This document shows, piece after piece, positions 13,226-23,011 of a DNA stretch of 37,878 bases. The stretch is from Nostoc sp. LEGE 06077 (lineage in GTDB: Bacteria; Cyanobacteriota; Cyanobacteriia; Cyanobacteriales; Nostocaceae), in assembly GCF_015207705.1 (NCBI RefSeq), contig NZ_JADEWI010000067.1, forward strand, positions 1 to 37,878, written 5' to 3'. Both the position numbers and the translations under genes were made by a program. The notes under the pieces are model-generated. The model did not search any database and was not told the DNA's origin. It saw only the letters and a program-made list of their open reading frames with translations. How positions within the stretch are numbered: position 1 is the first letter of the stretch; each line of letters starts with the position of its first letter.

Positions 13226-14134
13226 ATGAATTTTTCTCTGCCCTTACCACGCAAATCTGCCTTATTTATGAGTGCTTTACTGGGAGGAGTTGTTCTCACC
13301 AGTTGCGCTTCTGCGCCGCAAAATTTATCTAGCAGATCATTACCGCCAAGTTCCGCAGAAAGTCAACTAGCAAATCAACCAGCCGCTGATATAGCTGGAA
13401 ATGTTGCCCAAAAAGCCGAAGCCGCGCCAGTACCCCGTGCGCGTCCCCAATTAATCAAAAAGGCAGCAATGAAGGTAGTTGTGAACTCTGTTGAGCAAAG
13501 CATTGATGCAGTTTCACAAATTATTGCCAAACAACAAGGTGATTTAATTGGGTTAAATGAACGCCAACCAACCAAAGAAAATTCCCGTCACACTGCATCT
13601 ATACAACTGCGTGTGCCGCAGAACTTGTTGGAACCGACATTAGAAGAACTAGCTAAATTAGGTACAATAGAAAGTCGTAATATTACAGCCGAAGATGTCG
13701 GCGATCGCTTGGTGGATTTCCAAGCTAGATTAACTAATCTGCGGAAAACTGAAGCTAATTTACAAAAAATTATGGACAGGGCTGGTTCTGTGCGTGATGT
13801 GTTAAGTGTGGCGCAAGAACTTAGTCAAGTCAGACAATCTATCGAGCAAATTGACGCGCAACTCAAAAACATCCAAAATCAAGTCGCCTATTCCACCATT
13901 ACGCTAAATCTAGAAGCAGCTGTATCTAGTACCAGTCCCCAACGCGCAGTAGGTTCCCAAATTCAAGAAACTTGGAACAATTCGACCCAATCTCTAGGCC
14001 GCTTTACTGTTGGGCTATTAAAGTTGGGTATATGGTTAATGGTTTACACTCCTTATTTATTGATTTTAACTGCGAGTGTCTACGGTTTTCTACGTTGGCG
14101 GCGCACCCATACACCAGGAGAAACTAGAAATTAA
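13226..14134 (+). CDS. DUF4349 lipoprotein
   Basis: ATG 13226 has AAGGTGAG upstream. The 302-residue protein starts with a lipoprotein signal (SALLGGVVLTSCASA), whose lipobox cysteine is C27. Residues about 85-235 form the DUF4349 domain: strands around MKVVVNSVEQSIDAVSQII, the conserved DRLVDFQARLTNLRKTE, and a long coiled coil (LSQVRQSIEQIDAQLKNIQN). A C-terminal transmembrane helix (LMVYTPYLLILTASVYGFL) precedes a basic tail. It is therefore anchored at both ends in the envelope. The family's role is unknown. It marks the return to ordinary chromosome after the element. Confidence 0.9.
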   Translation: MNFSLPLPRKSALFMSALLGGVVLTSCASAPQNLSSRSLPPSSAESQLANQPAADIAGNVAQKAEAAPVPRARPQLIKKAAMKVVVNSVEQSIDAVSQIIAKQQGDLIGLNERQPTKENSRHTASIQLRVPQNLLEPTLEELAKLGTIESRNITAEDVGDRLVDFQARLTNLRKTEANLQKIMDRAGSVRDVLSVAQELSQVRQSIEQIDAQLKNIQNQVAYSTITLNLEAAVSSTSPQRAVGSQIQETWNNSTQSLGRFTVGLLKLGIWLMVYTPYLLILTASVYGFLRWRRTHTPGETRN

Positions 14135-14247
14135 GAACTTGACTATTGACCATTGACTCTTTCATGGGATTGTACCGCTTAACACGAAATAATGAGCCAG
14201 ATGAATGCCAAGATCAAAAAAGCAAGCCCTAGGGTATTGAAAGTACT

Positions 14248-15783
14248 ATGCCAGAAATCCACCAATCTATTGCACAGCACTACCACGAACGTACTAAATA
14301 TGACCCTGAAACCCTAGCCTCGAAGAACCAAAGGCTAGACTGGGCTAAACAGCCAGTACCTTTTAAGGAGTATAAAATTGGCTCGGCTTTTGATCTCAAA
14401 CCTTACCTGCAAGAATCGTTAGAACCCCTGGCTATTCAAGCAGAAGATGTTCAATGGTGGCAAAGGCTATCTCGGTTACTGTTTCGCAGCTACGGATTAA
14501 CGGCGAGAATGCCTTCTATGGGCAGTGCGGTGTATTTGCGTTCTGCGCCCAGTGCTGGCGGGTTGTATCCAGCAGAGGTGTATATAGTGTCTCGCGGTAC
14601 ACCATTCCTCCCCGCAGGGCTTTATAACTATCAGTGTCGCACTCATTCACTAATGATGTATTGGGAAAATGATGTGTGGCAAGCTTTGCAAGATGCTTGT
14701 TTTTGGCACTCGGCGTTAGACAGTACCCAATTGGCAATTGTGGTGACTGCGGTTTTTTATCGTTCAGCTTGGCGTTATGAAGATCGGGCTTATCGGCGAA
14801 TTTTTCTCGATACAGGACATTTGTTGGGAAATATTGAGTTAGCTGGCGCTATTACTGATTATCGTCCCCACTTGATTGGTGGTTTTGTCGATGATGCTGT
14901 CAATGACTTGTTATATATTGATCCAGAACAAGAAGGTGCGATCGCAGTCTTGGCTATGGCAGACTTATTAGATATCAAACAAAATTTGTCTACAGGATGT
15001 ACTGCTTTACCTTCAGCTACAGAAACTAACTATCCCCACATCCCTGACGGCGAATTACTCAAATATTTTCATCATCACACCCAAATTCAATCAGGTGTCA
15101 CCGGTAAGCTGAATTTACCAGCTGTCAAACAAGAAAAGTCTTTGGAAGATAAATATAATTTTCCCTTCTGTCTGAAAATTCCCACAGCTACCACACCCAT
15201 GAACTGGGGCGATAATCTTTCTGGCTTGGAATTAACTATCCATAAGCGCCGTTCTACCCGTGCTTACAGTGGTGATGATTTAACCTTTGATGAACTCAAG
15301 GTTTTACTTGATTTCACTTACCAACCCCAAAATTACATTGAGCAAAATCTTGACCGGACTCCCGATTACTTTGACCTCAACTTAATTGAAACGTTTATTG
15401 CTGTAAGTGGTGTCAAAGGTTTGGAATCTGGCTGTTATTATTACGCACCCAAAGCCCAAGAATTACGCCAGATTCGGTTTAAAAACTTCCGCAGAGAGTT
15501 ACACTTTCTGTGTTTGGGTCAAGATTTAGGCAGAGATGCCGCCGCTGTTGTTTTTCATACCGCAGACCTCAAAGCTGCCATTGCCCAATACGGCGATCGC
15601 GTTTATCGTTATTTACACATGGATGCAGGGCATTTGGGTCAACGCTTAAATTTAGCCGCAGTGAATCTTAATTTGGGTGTCAGCGGTATCGGTGGCTTTT
15701 TTGATGACCAAGTAAACGAAGTTTTGGGTATCCCTACTGATGAGGCAGTCATCTACATCACCACATTGGGAAGACCAAGATAA
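14248..15783 (+). CDS. SagB-type double nitroreductase-fold dehydrogenase
   Basis: The 511-residue protein carries two nitroreductase-fold halves. The first has the SagB/ThcOx signature region (YLRSAPSAGGLYPAEVYIVS, with YNYQCRTHSLM). The second has HKRRSTRAYSGDDLTFDELK, GVKGLESGCYYYAPKAQEL, then MDAGHLGQRLNLAAVNLNLG. These enzymes use FMN; relatives oxidise azoline rings in ribosomal peptide toxins, but many stand-alone copies are of unknown substrate. No precursor peptide or cyclodehydratase gene is nearby, so a peptide-modifying role is not supported here. It starts at ATG 14248 without a strong ribosome site. Confidence 0.85.
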   Translation: MPEIHQSIAQHYHERTKYDPETLASKNQRLDWAKQPVPFKEYKIGSAFDLKPYLQESLEPLAIQAEDVQWWQRLSRLLFRSYGLTARMPSMGSAVYLRSAPSAGGLYPAEVYIVSRGTPFLPAGLYNYQCRTHSLMMYWENDVWQALQDACFWHSALDSTQLAIVVTAVFYRSAWRYEDRAYRRIFLDTGHLLGNIELAGAITDYRPHLIGGFVDDAVNDLLYIDPEQEGAIAVLAMADLLDIKQNLSTGCTALPSATETNYPHIPDGELLKYFHHHTQIQSGVTGKLNLPAVKQEKSLEDKYNFPFCLKIPTATTPMNWGDNLSGLELTIHKRRSTRAYSGDDLTFDELKVLLDFTYQPQNYIEQNLDRTPDYFDLNLIETFIAVSGVKGLESGCYYYAPKAQELRQIRFKNFRRELHFLCLGQDLGRDAAAVVFHTADLKAAIAQYGDRVYRYLHMDAGHLGQRLNLAAVNLNLGVSGIGGFFDDQVNEVLGIPTDEAVIYITTLGRPR

Positions 15784-15793
15784 AACACACTAG

Positions 15794-15821
15794 ACACAGA
15801 GGTTGCAGAAAATCTCTGTGT
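15794..15821. repeat. Hairpin downstream of the SagB-type gene
   Basis: ACACAGAG (15794-15801) pairs with CTCTGTGT (15814-15821) around 12 bases. A T/A-rich stretch follows about 15 bases later. It sits 11 bases after the stop and may work as an imperfect terminator. Its sequence also resembles repeats commonly found between Nostoc genes. Confidence 0.45.
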
Positions 15822-15920
15822 TCTCTGCTGTAGTTTAAAAAAATCAAAAATAGAATTAATTTTCATTTCCTGCTTAGTTTAACATCCAGTAATTTAGTCT
15901 AAAAAGATATTAATAATTAT

Positions 15921-18215
15921 ATGAATGATGACTTCCTATTTACTAATAATCCTTCTCCAATTTGGATATACGATAGAGAAAATCTCCAATTTTTAAATGT
16001 CAATGAAGCAGCAATTAGTAAATATGGTTATTCAAAAGTACAATTTCTGCAAATGCAGATTACTGACTTTTACAATGTAGAATACCAGCCTACTTTATTA
16101 AAAAAAATAGCCAATCATCAGCAAAATTTAACTTTTTATGATCAATGTCAACATTACTGCAAAGATGGCAAATATATTGATGTTGAAACAGTTACTCATG
16201 CCATAGAATATGAGCAGAAAAACTCTCATTTAGTTTATATTCAAGACATTACAGAGCGTAAAGTAATAGAGCGCAATCTCCTAGCGAGTGAAGCAATATT
16301 TCGAGCAGTTGCCGAAATAATTCCTGTTCCCTTAATGATTTACAGATTATCTGATGGTTTAATTTTAAATGCTAATCAAGAGTTTTTCCAAGCATTTTGT
16401 TGCGCGTCAGAGGATGTAATCAATTGTCCAGTTGCAGATATCTATCATGATTTAGCTGATTCCCAAACCCTATTAAGAGAACTAGAGCAAAAAGGCTCTC
16501 TACATAATTACGAAATCCTGCTCAAAAGAGCAGATGAAACTAGTTTTTGGGCTATTGTTTCACTTCAGTCTTTAATATTTAATGGGGAGTCAGTCATCTT
16601 AGCTGTATTATCTGACATCACCGAACGCAAAAATACAGAAACACAACTGAAAGAACAAAATGAATTTCTCCAGAGTATTTTTGAGCGCATTCCCTTGATG
16701 ATTGCCTTAATTAATTCAGCAGGTAAATTACAATGGGTAAATCAAGAATGGGAAAAAACTCTTGGTTGGAAATTTAAAGATTTACCAACTTGTGAGCTAC
16801 TAGCAGCAGTATATCCTCATCCTGAAGATCGTCAATATGTGATGAATTTTGTTCTGTCAGCAGATCACACTTGGGATGATTTTAGAACTCAAGTGCGAGA
16901 TGGCCGAATCGTCGATACATCTTGGACTAATATTCGACTACCTAATAATCAAATTATGGGTATCGGGCAGGATATCACAAATCGTAAGCAAACTGAGCGG
17001 GCGTTAAAGACTCAGTTAGAACGAGAACAATTAATGCGATCTGTGGTACAGCGAATTCATCAATCTTTAAATTTGCAAGATATTCTCAACGCGACAGTTC
17101 AAGAAGTCCGACATTTGCTGCAAGTAGAACGAGTAATTGTTTATCAATTTGCCCCTGATATGAGTGGTAAAGTCGTAGCAGAATCAGTCGAGTCGGGGTG
17201 GAGAAAATCGTTAAGTGTAGAAATAAAAGATACTTGTTTTCAGACAGGTGCAGGAGTAGAGTATCATCAAGGGCGGAAACGTGCGATCGCTAATATTTAC
17301 CAAGCTGGACTTACAGATTGTCATATTCAGTTGTTAGAACAATTTGAAGTCAAAGCTAATTTAGTTGTACCTATTTTATTAGAATTAGGTGGCGAAAATA
17401 TTAGCTCTCGCCTTTGGGGTTTACTGGTAGCGCATCAATGTTCTAGTCCACGAGAATGGGAAGAAAATCAATTAGACTTGCTTGATCAACTTTCAGTCAC
17501 AATTGCGATCGCTATTCAAAAGTCTAGTATATTTCAGCAAGCCCAAACCGAATTACTCGAACGACAAAAAGCCGAAAAGCAACTCAAAAGTGCCTTAGCT
17601 GAAAAAGAAATTCTCTTGAAAGAAGTACATCATCGCGTCAAAAATAACTTGCAAATTGTCTCAAGTTTACTACAACTCCAATCTCACACTCTCAAAGACC
17701 CAGAAGTAATGAGAGTTTTTCAAGATAGTCAAAATCGGATTGATTCTATCTCATTAATTCACAAAAATTTATACACTTCACCGAATATTGGCCAACTAGA
17801 TGTAGTTGACTATATCCAGACTTTAGCCACTAGTATTTTAATCTCTTACCAAATAGGTCTGGAAAGAATTGAATTAAAAACTAATATTGCCGCAGTTAGC
17901 CTGAATATTGATCAAGCGATCGCTTGTGGGTTGATTATTAACGAATTAATTTCTAACTGTCTAAAACACGCTTTTCCCAATGAGAAAAAGGGAACTATCA
18001 CTATTACACTACAAAATATTAATGATCATATCGAAATGTCTATTCAAGATAATGGTGTTGGCATACCAAATGATTTAGATTGGAATAACAGTAGCTCTTT
18101 AGGTTTATCTTTAGTTTATGACTTAGTTACAGAACAGCTTGAAGGCAGCATGACTTTAGAACGTAATCATGGTACAAAATTTACAATCCAATTTCCCCAG
18201 TTAATTTTGCAGTAA
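15921..18215 (+). CDS. Cyanobacteriochrome-type sensor histidine kinase
   Basis: Domain order over 764 residues: three PAS domains ending at about 110, 235 and 353 (each closing with a DITERK-type motif), a GAF domain at about 375-545, a HisKA_2 helix with EVHHRVKNNLQIVSSLLQLQ (H570/H571), and an ATPase domain with NELISNCLKHAFPNEKKG and QDNGVGIPNDLD. The GAF has D437-T-C439-F and a Cys-His pair, C467-H468 (TDCHIQLLEQF), the marks of a DXCF-type bilin-binding cyanobacteriochrome. It should therefore sense light, probably blue/green, through a linear tetrapyrrole. It is cytoplasmic, with no membrane segment. The next gene starts eight bases later, so the two form an operon. Confidence 0.9.
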   Translation: MNDDFLFTNNPSPIWIYDRENLQFLNVNEAAISKYGYSKVQFLQMQITDFYNVEYQPTLLKKIANHQQNLTFYDQCQHYCKDGKYIDVETVTHAIEYEQKNSHLVYIQDITERKVIERNLLASEAIFRAVAEIIPVPLMIYRLSDGLILNANQEFFQAFCCASEDVINCPVADIYHDLADSQTLLRELEQKGSLHNYEILLKRADETSFWAIVSLQSLIFNGESVILAVLSDITERKNTETQLKEQNEFLQSIFERIPLMIALINSAGKLQWVNQEWEKTLGWKFKDLPTCELLAAVYPHPEDRQYVMNFVLSADHTWDDFRTQVRDGRIVDTSWTNIRLPNNQIMGIGQDITNRKQTERALKTQLEREQLMRSVVQRIHQSLNLQDILNATVQEVRHLLQVERVIVYQFAPDMSGKVVAESVESGWRKSLSVEIKDTCFQTGAGVEYHQGRKRAIANIYQAGLTDCHIQLLEQFEVKANLVVPILLELGGENISSRLWGLLVAHQCSSPREWEENQLDLLDQLSVTIAIAIQKSSIFQQAQTELLERQKAEKQLKSALAEKEILLKEVHHRVKNNLQIVSSLLQLQSHTLKDPEVMRVFQDSQNRIDSISLIHKNLYTSPNIGQLDVVDYIQTLATSILISYQIGLERIELKTNIAAVSLNIDQAIACGLIINELISNCLKHAFPNEKKGTITITLQNINDHIEMSIQDNGVGIPNDLDWNNSSSLGLSLVYDLVTEQLEGSMTLERNHGTKFTIQFPQLILQ

Positions 18216-18223
18216 TATTTCCA

Positions 18224-19732
18224 ATGGAGCAAGTGAGAATTTTAGTCGTTGAAGATGAAGTCATAGTTGCCAGAACCATTGCCAACCAACTGAATCAGCT
18301 AGGATATACAGTAATTGGTACAGCTTCTTCCGGACAAATTGCCATCGCTAAAGCTTTAGAAAGCAGACCTGAATTAGTTTTAATGGATGTCATCTTAAAA
18401 GGTGAGATGGATGGCATCACAGCAGCATCTCAGATTCGTGAGCAGTTAGATATCCCAGTAATATTTCTAACTGCTTACGGCGATAGTAATACAGTACAAA
18501 GGGCAAAAACTACTCAACCATTTGGCTACGTCATTAAACCTTTCACCCCAAAAGATTTGCATATCGCCATTGAAATGGGGTTATTAAAGCACGAATTAGA
18601 ACGAGACTTACGAGAACATCGAGACCGATTAGCTACGCTATTAAACTCAATGAGTGATGCAGTCATTGCCACCAATGAAAAAGGAATTGTGACATTTGTC
18701 AACCCGGCCGCCGAGTTAATAACTGGTTGGCAGCAAGTAGATGCTTTGGGGAAAGATATATCTAAAATTTTTCAACTAGTGGATGAAGTTACAGAAACTT
18801 CTTTAGAAAACCCAGTGGCAAAAGTTCTCCGAGAGCAACAGGTTGTATATTTAGATGACTTTACATCACTGATTACAAAAAACGGCTCCAGAGTTCCCAT
18901 TGGTGATAGTGCTTCTCCGATTATGCGGCAGTCTGGACAGATAAATGGTGTAGTAGTTGTTTTTTGGGATCTCAGTGAACGGCGACAAGCACAATTACTC
19001 GAACAAGCATTGCATAAAGAGCGAGAAGTTAATCAACTTAAATCCTTATTTATTTCAACTGTTTCTCATGAATTTCGTAATCCCTTAAGTGTAATTCAAT
19101 CCTCAGTTGAGTTGATTGAACTGCAAGGAGAAAACCTCAAACCAGAAAAAAGAAAGACCTATTTAAAACGAATTAATAGTGCAGTGCAATCCATGAAAAC
19201 ACTCATGGAAGATGTGTTGTTTATGGGGAAATCGGATGCAGGTAAATTAGAGTGTCAGCCTGCTTTGCTAGATTTAGCAGAATTTTGTCAAGAATTAATC
19301 GCTGAATTTACCACAATTCATCCTAGAAGCGCCGAAATTATTTTTAACTGTCATAGCGATCGCACAGAAGCGTGTATGGATGAACAATTATTGCGTTACA
19401 TATTTACGAATTTACTCAATAACGCTGTTAAATACTCTCCCACAGGTGGTAATATCTTATTTGATTTAACTTGCGACCTAATTGACGGAGTAGCTATTTT
19501 CCGCATTCAAGACCACGGAATTGGTATCCCGGAAGCCGATCAAGCCCGACTTTTTGAATCATTTTACCGAGCTTCCAATGTACAATCCATTCCCGGTACA
19601 GGGCTAGGATTGGTTATTGTGAAAAAGTGTGTAGAAGCGCATCAAGGCCAAATTAGCATTCACAGTCAAGCTGGTATTGGTAGCACATTGACCATTACTT
19701 TGCCATTAAACTATCAAAATAGAATTCAGTAG
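18224..19732 (+). CDS. Response-regulator hybrid histidine kinase
   Basis: A CheY-like receiver comes first (ILVVEDEVIVARTIANQL, phosphoacceptor D55 in LVLMDVILKG, and FGYVIKPF). It is followed by a PAS domain (LLNSMSDAVIATNEKGIVTF), a HisKA helix with STVSHEFRNPLSVIQSSVEL (H282), and an ATPase domain (YIFTNLLNNAVKYSPTGGNI, DHGIGIP, GTGLGLVIVKKCVEAHQGQI). The receiver-first order fits a phosphorelay in which the upstream light-sensing kinase phosphorylates D55, which then controls the attached kinase. All key residues are present. It is eight bases downstream of its partner kinase. Confidence 0.93.
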   Translation: MEQVRILVVEDEVIVARTIANQLNQLGYTVIGTASSGQIAIAKALESRPELVLMDVILKGEMDGITAASQIREQLDIPVIFLTAYGDSNTVQRAKTTQPFGYVIKPFTPKDLHIAIEMGLLKHELERDLREHRDRLATLLNSMSDAVIATNEKGIVTFVNPAAELITGWQQVDALGKDISKIFQLVDEVTETSLENPVAKVLREQQVVYLDDFTSLITKNGSRVPIGDSASPIMRQSGQINGVVVVFWDLSERRQAQLLEQALHKEREVNQLKSLFISTVSHEFRNPLSVIQSSVELIELQGENLKPEKRKTYLKRINSAVQSMKTLMEDVLFMGKSDAGKLECQPALLDLAEFCQELIAEFTTIHPRSAEIIFNCHSDRTEACMDEQLLRYIFTNLLNNAVKYSPTGGNILFDLTCDLIDGVAIFRIQDHGIGIPEADQARLFESFYRASNVQSIPGTGLGLVIVKKCVEAHQGQISIHSQAGIGSTLTITLPLNYQNRIQ

Positions 19733-19926
19733 TTAGAATTTAGAAGTCAGAATTGAATTTCGTCTAACTTTTTGTTCCCTATTAACTTGTCTGCACCGAA
19801 GAACTTTTTTAACTGAAAGATATTACCTTAAAATCACCAAATCTTCATGTAGTTGAAGAGCAATTTATCTTTTACTTTCAGACTATTGGGAACATTAAAA
19901 TAAGTCGGATCAGCAAAGTATTACCT

Positions 19927-22134
19927 ATGAGCAAGAAATCTCCTACTTCCAAGACTTGTGCTTGTCGCCATCTTGCACGCTGCCAGACGAAGGAAGCAGG
20001 CAGACTTTTTCTCTGGTTTCCCATTCACCATACCCTCATCAAAGTTACTGCTTACCTACAAAAATTTTCCCTAGATTATGAACTGATGCAAGAGCGTCCA
20101 GGGCTAAGTTTAGACTGTAAACCCGGACAAGCCCAAGAAATTGCCTATAATTTAGCTCAACTTTTAGCACCCAGAGAATTAAAAGAAACGCAAGTCCTGT
20201 TTATTCGTGGCGCACTTCAACCACAACTCCAGGATTTTAGTGACATTGCCTCATTGCAACGCTTCATTACATTCAATCAATCTGAGTGGCTAGTAAATAT
20301 GCTGGCACAGGAACGATTTACTACACACTTTCAACCCATCGTCTCAATTCAAAATACATCCGAAATTTACGGTTATGAATCATTATTACGAGGGCTGGAT
20401 AAAGAAGGTAATTTATTATCACCAGGGCCAATCTTAGAATTAGCTACGGAAGCCGGACTGCTACCACAACTCGACCAACTCGCTCGCCTCAAAACTATCG
20501 CTCAATTTAGCCGCCATCAAGTTAACGGGAAAATCTTCGTCAATTTTACACCAACAGCGCTTTATGACCCCGCTTCTTGCCTACGTAGTACAGTCGAAGC
20601 AATTGATCAAGCCGGTATTTCCCATGATCGGGTTGTCTTTGAAGTTGTAGAGTCAGACAATCCTCAAGATTTAGCCCATCTCAAGGCGGTGCTGCAATAC
20701 TATCGAGATACGGGGTTTTTAGTCGCGCTGGATGACCTTGGCTCTGGCTATTCCGGTTTAAACTTATTGCACCAGTTACGTCCCGACTTTATCAAGTTAG
20801 ATATAGAGTTAATTCGAGATGTGCATCAAGATTTGTACAAAGCCTCAATTACCGAGAAAATTATCGAGATTGCCCACAAGTTAAACATCCTGACAGTTGC
20901 GGAAGGAATTGAGTGCATTGAAGAACTGAACTGGCTACGAGAAAAAGGTGCAACCTTTGCTCAAGGCTATTTAATCGCTCAACCTGATCCTGTACCTGTG
21001 ACTCATACTCCTCATTTTGATGCGATCGCCTTAAGTTCAGCATTGGTAAATGATCAGCCAATCCAGCAGCAAGCACAACACCAAAGTGACTCCGAACGGA
21101 TTGTTGCTGCTGTTACCCAGCGTATCCGACAATCTTTAGAATTAGACGAGATTTTGCAAACCACAGCAGATGAAGTTCGACAACTGTTTGCTGTAGACCG
21201 AGTGGTAATTTATCGGTTTGAGCCTGACTGGAGTGGATTAGTAGCTGTAGAGTCTTTAGCACCGGGGTGTATATCCATTCTCGGATTTAATGTTATGGAT
21301 ACATGCTTTCAGTCTACCCGCGCAGATTACTACCAACAGGGCAATACAAGAGCAATTGAAAATATTGAAACCGAAGGACTATCACCTTGTCATATTGAAC
21401 TATTGCAGAGGTTACAAATTCGGGCAAACTTGGTCGTACCGATTTTGCAACAAGAGCGTTTATGGGGATTATTAATTGCTCATCAATGTAGCAATAGCAG
21501 ACAATGGCAGCAATCAGAAATTAACTTATTTAACCAGTTAGCCGGACAAGCTGCGATCGCTATTCACCAGTCGGAACTATACCATAAATTACAACAAGCA
21601 AACCAAGAATTACAGCGCCTTGCTGCTTCCGATGGTTTAACCCAAGTGGCAAATCGGCGCTGCTTTGACGACACACTCAACACCGAGTGGCAAAGATTAG
21701 CCAGGGAACAAGCCTGTTTATCTTTAATTTTGTGTGATGTCGATTGTTTTAAGTTGTATAACGATACTTATGGACACCTAGCAGGAGATGATGTTCTTAG
21801 ACAGGTAGCCCAGGCAATTTCCATGACTGTTAAACGCCCTGCTGATTTAGTCGCTCGATATGGTGGCGAAGAATTTGCCGTCATTTTGCCCAATACAGAT
21901 GCTGAAGGTGCGATCGCAGTTGCTACAGAAATTCAAACTAATGTCCGTGTATTGCAATTACTACACCCAAATTCGCAGATCAATCAAATCATTACCCTCA
22001 GTTTGGGTGTAGCAACCATCATTCCTAATAGTCAATCCTCCCCTGCAACTTTGATAGCTGCTGCTGATCAAGGACTCTATCAGGCAAAAGCCCAAGGCAG
22101 AAATTGTCTAGTACAAATGAACTGTGAAGCATAA
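19927..22134 (+). CDS. EAL-cyanobacteriochrome-GGDEF c-di-GMP protein
   Basis: The 735-residue protein opens with a cysteine-rich leader (CACRHLARCQ) and a cyanobacterial N-terminal region. The EAL phosphodiesterase domain spans about 125-360 (ESLLR from E151, EVVESD, ALDDLGSGYSGL, VAEGIE). A GAF domain at about 390-560 has D458-T-C460-F and C488-H489 (SPCHIELLQR), the DXCF cyanobacteriochrome pattern. The GGDEF domain carries GGEEF at 646-650 with the inhibitory RxxD site (R637-P-A-D640) intact. Both enzymatic halves keep their hallmark residues, so it may make and break c-di-GMP under light control. It follows the two-kinase operon after 194 bp and is probably functionally linked. Confidence 0.93.
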   Translation: MSKKSPTSKTCACRHLARCQTKEAGRLFLWFPIHHTLIKVTAYLQKFSLDYELMQERPGLSLDCKPGQAQEIAYNLAQLLAPRELKETQVLFIRGALQPQLQDFSDIASLQRFITFNQSEWLVNMLAQERFTTHFQPIVSIQNTSEIYGYESLLRGLDKEGNLLSPGPILELATEAGLLPQLDQLARLKTIAQFSRHQVNGKIFVNFTPTALYDPASCLRSTVEAIDQAGISHDRVVFEVVESDNPQDLAHLKAVLQYYRDTGFLVALDDLGSGYSGLNLLHQLRPDFIKLDIELIRDVHQDLYKASITEKIIEIAHKLNILTVAEGIECIEELNWLREKGATFAQGYLIAQPDPVPVTHTPHFDAIALSSALVNDQPIQQQAQHQSDSERIVAAVTQRIRQSLELDEILQTTADEVRQLFAVDRVVIYRFEPDWSGLVAVESLAPGCISILGFNVMDTCFQSTRADYYQQGNTRAIENIETEGLSPCHIELLQRLQIRANLVVPILQQERLWGLLIAHQCSNSRQWQQSEINLFNQLAGQAAIAIHQSELYHKLQQANQELQRLAASDGLTQVANRRCFDDTLNTEWQRLAREQACLSLILCDVDCFKLYNDTYGHLAGDDVLRQVAQAISMTVKRPADLVARYGGEEFAVILPNTDAEGAIAVATEIQTNVRVLQLLHPNSQINQIITLSLGVATIIPNSQSSPATLIAAADQGLYQAKAQGRNCLVQMNCEA

Positions 22135-22136
22135 CT

Positions 22137-22211
22137 AGGACTTACGCAAGTGTCAGATTTTTTTCGTTGACTCTTGTACCAAAAAATAGGTGTGCCAGTT
22201 GCGTAATTCCT
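22137..22211. mobile_element. Short MITE-like element
   Basis: The terminal arms AGGACTTACGCAA (22137-22149) and TTGCGTAATTCCT (22199-22211) are inverted copies matching at 12 of 13 positions. They bound a 75-bp non-coding element in the convergent gap between the c-di-GMP gene and exonuclease III. There is no coding capacity. The arm resembles a common Nostoc repeat end. Confidence 0.65.
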
Positions 22212-22225
22212 GATAACTTTTTAGT

Positions 22226-23011
22226 CTACTCAAGTTCCACAATCACTGGTGTGTGGTCGCTGGGTTGGGTTAATTTTCTGGGGTTCACGTCAATGATGCA
22301 ACTTTTGGCACGCTCATACAAAACTGGTGTGAGATAGTGATGATCAATTCGCCAACCTAAGTTGCGGCGAAAGGCAGCTGTGCGATAATCCCACCAACTG
22401 TAATGACCACCTTCAGATGTAAATTTGCGAAAAGCATCGGCAAAGCCTAATTCCAGAACATCTCGTAAGGCTTGGCGTTCTGCCTGGGATGCCATGATGT
22501 GGTTTTCTGGATTTACTTTGTCGTGAATATCTATAGACTCCAAGGCAATATTAAAGTCACCACAGATGCAAATAGCTGATTGGGATTTCAGCAGAAATTG
22601 TAAATACTCCCGTAAGACAGTCAACCAGCGTAACTTAAATTCATATTTTTCACTGCCAATTGCAGAACCGTTAGGCACATATAAATTTACAATCCGAATG
22701 CCGTCAATCACACCTGTAATTACGCGTTTTTGCTCATCCCATTCTGGTTCTAAGTGAGGCAATATGGCAGTGAAACCAGCAGAAACATCTGTTAGTGGTT
22801 GACGGGAGATGAGGGCTACACCGTTATAAGCTTTTTGTCCTGATATATAGACGTGATAACCTAATTCTGTAAAAGGCGATCGCGGAAAGTCGGCATCTAT
22901 GACTTTTGTCTCTTGCAAGCAAAGCACATCTACAGGATTTTGACTTAACCAATTGCTCACCTGTTCTAAACGAGTACGGATTGAATTAACATTCCAAGTA
23001 ACTATTTTCAT
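22226..23011 (-). CDS. xth: Exodeoxyribonuclease III
   Basis: The 261-residue protein has the full exonuclease III/AP endonuclease pattern: MKIVTWNVNSIRTRLEQVSN, LCLQETKVID (metal-binding glutamate), YVPNG, CICGDFNIALE, the WWDYRTAAFRRNLGWRIDHH block, and PSDHTPVIVELE at the end. It cuts DNA at abasic sites and degrades 3' ends in base-excision repair. Length and motifs are normal for the family. Some cyanobacterial homologues are annotated xthA. It is read leftward from its own promoter region in the gap at 23012-23471. Confidence 0.95.
   Translation of the reverse strand: MKIVTWNVNSIRTRLEQVSNWLSQNPVDVLCLQETKVIDADFPRSPFTELGYHVYISGQKAYNGVALISRQPLTDVSAGFTAILPHLEPEWDEQKRVITGVIDGIRIVNLYVPNGSAIGSEKYEFKLRWLTVLREYLQFLLKSQSAICICGDFNIALESIDIHDKVNPENHIMASQAERQALRDVLELGFADAFRKFTSEGGHYSWWDYRTAAFRRNLGWRIDHHYLTPVLYERAKSCIIDVNPRKLTQPSDHTPVIVELE

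Noticed and set aside
14248-15783. Ribosomal-peptide toxin cluster around the SagB-type enzyme
   Set aside because: No precursor peptide, cyclodehydratase or exporter gene nearby; neighbours are a lipoprotein and signalling genes.
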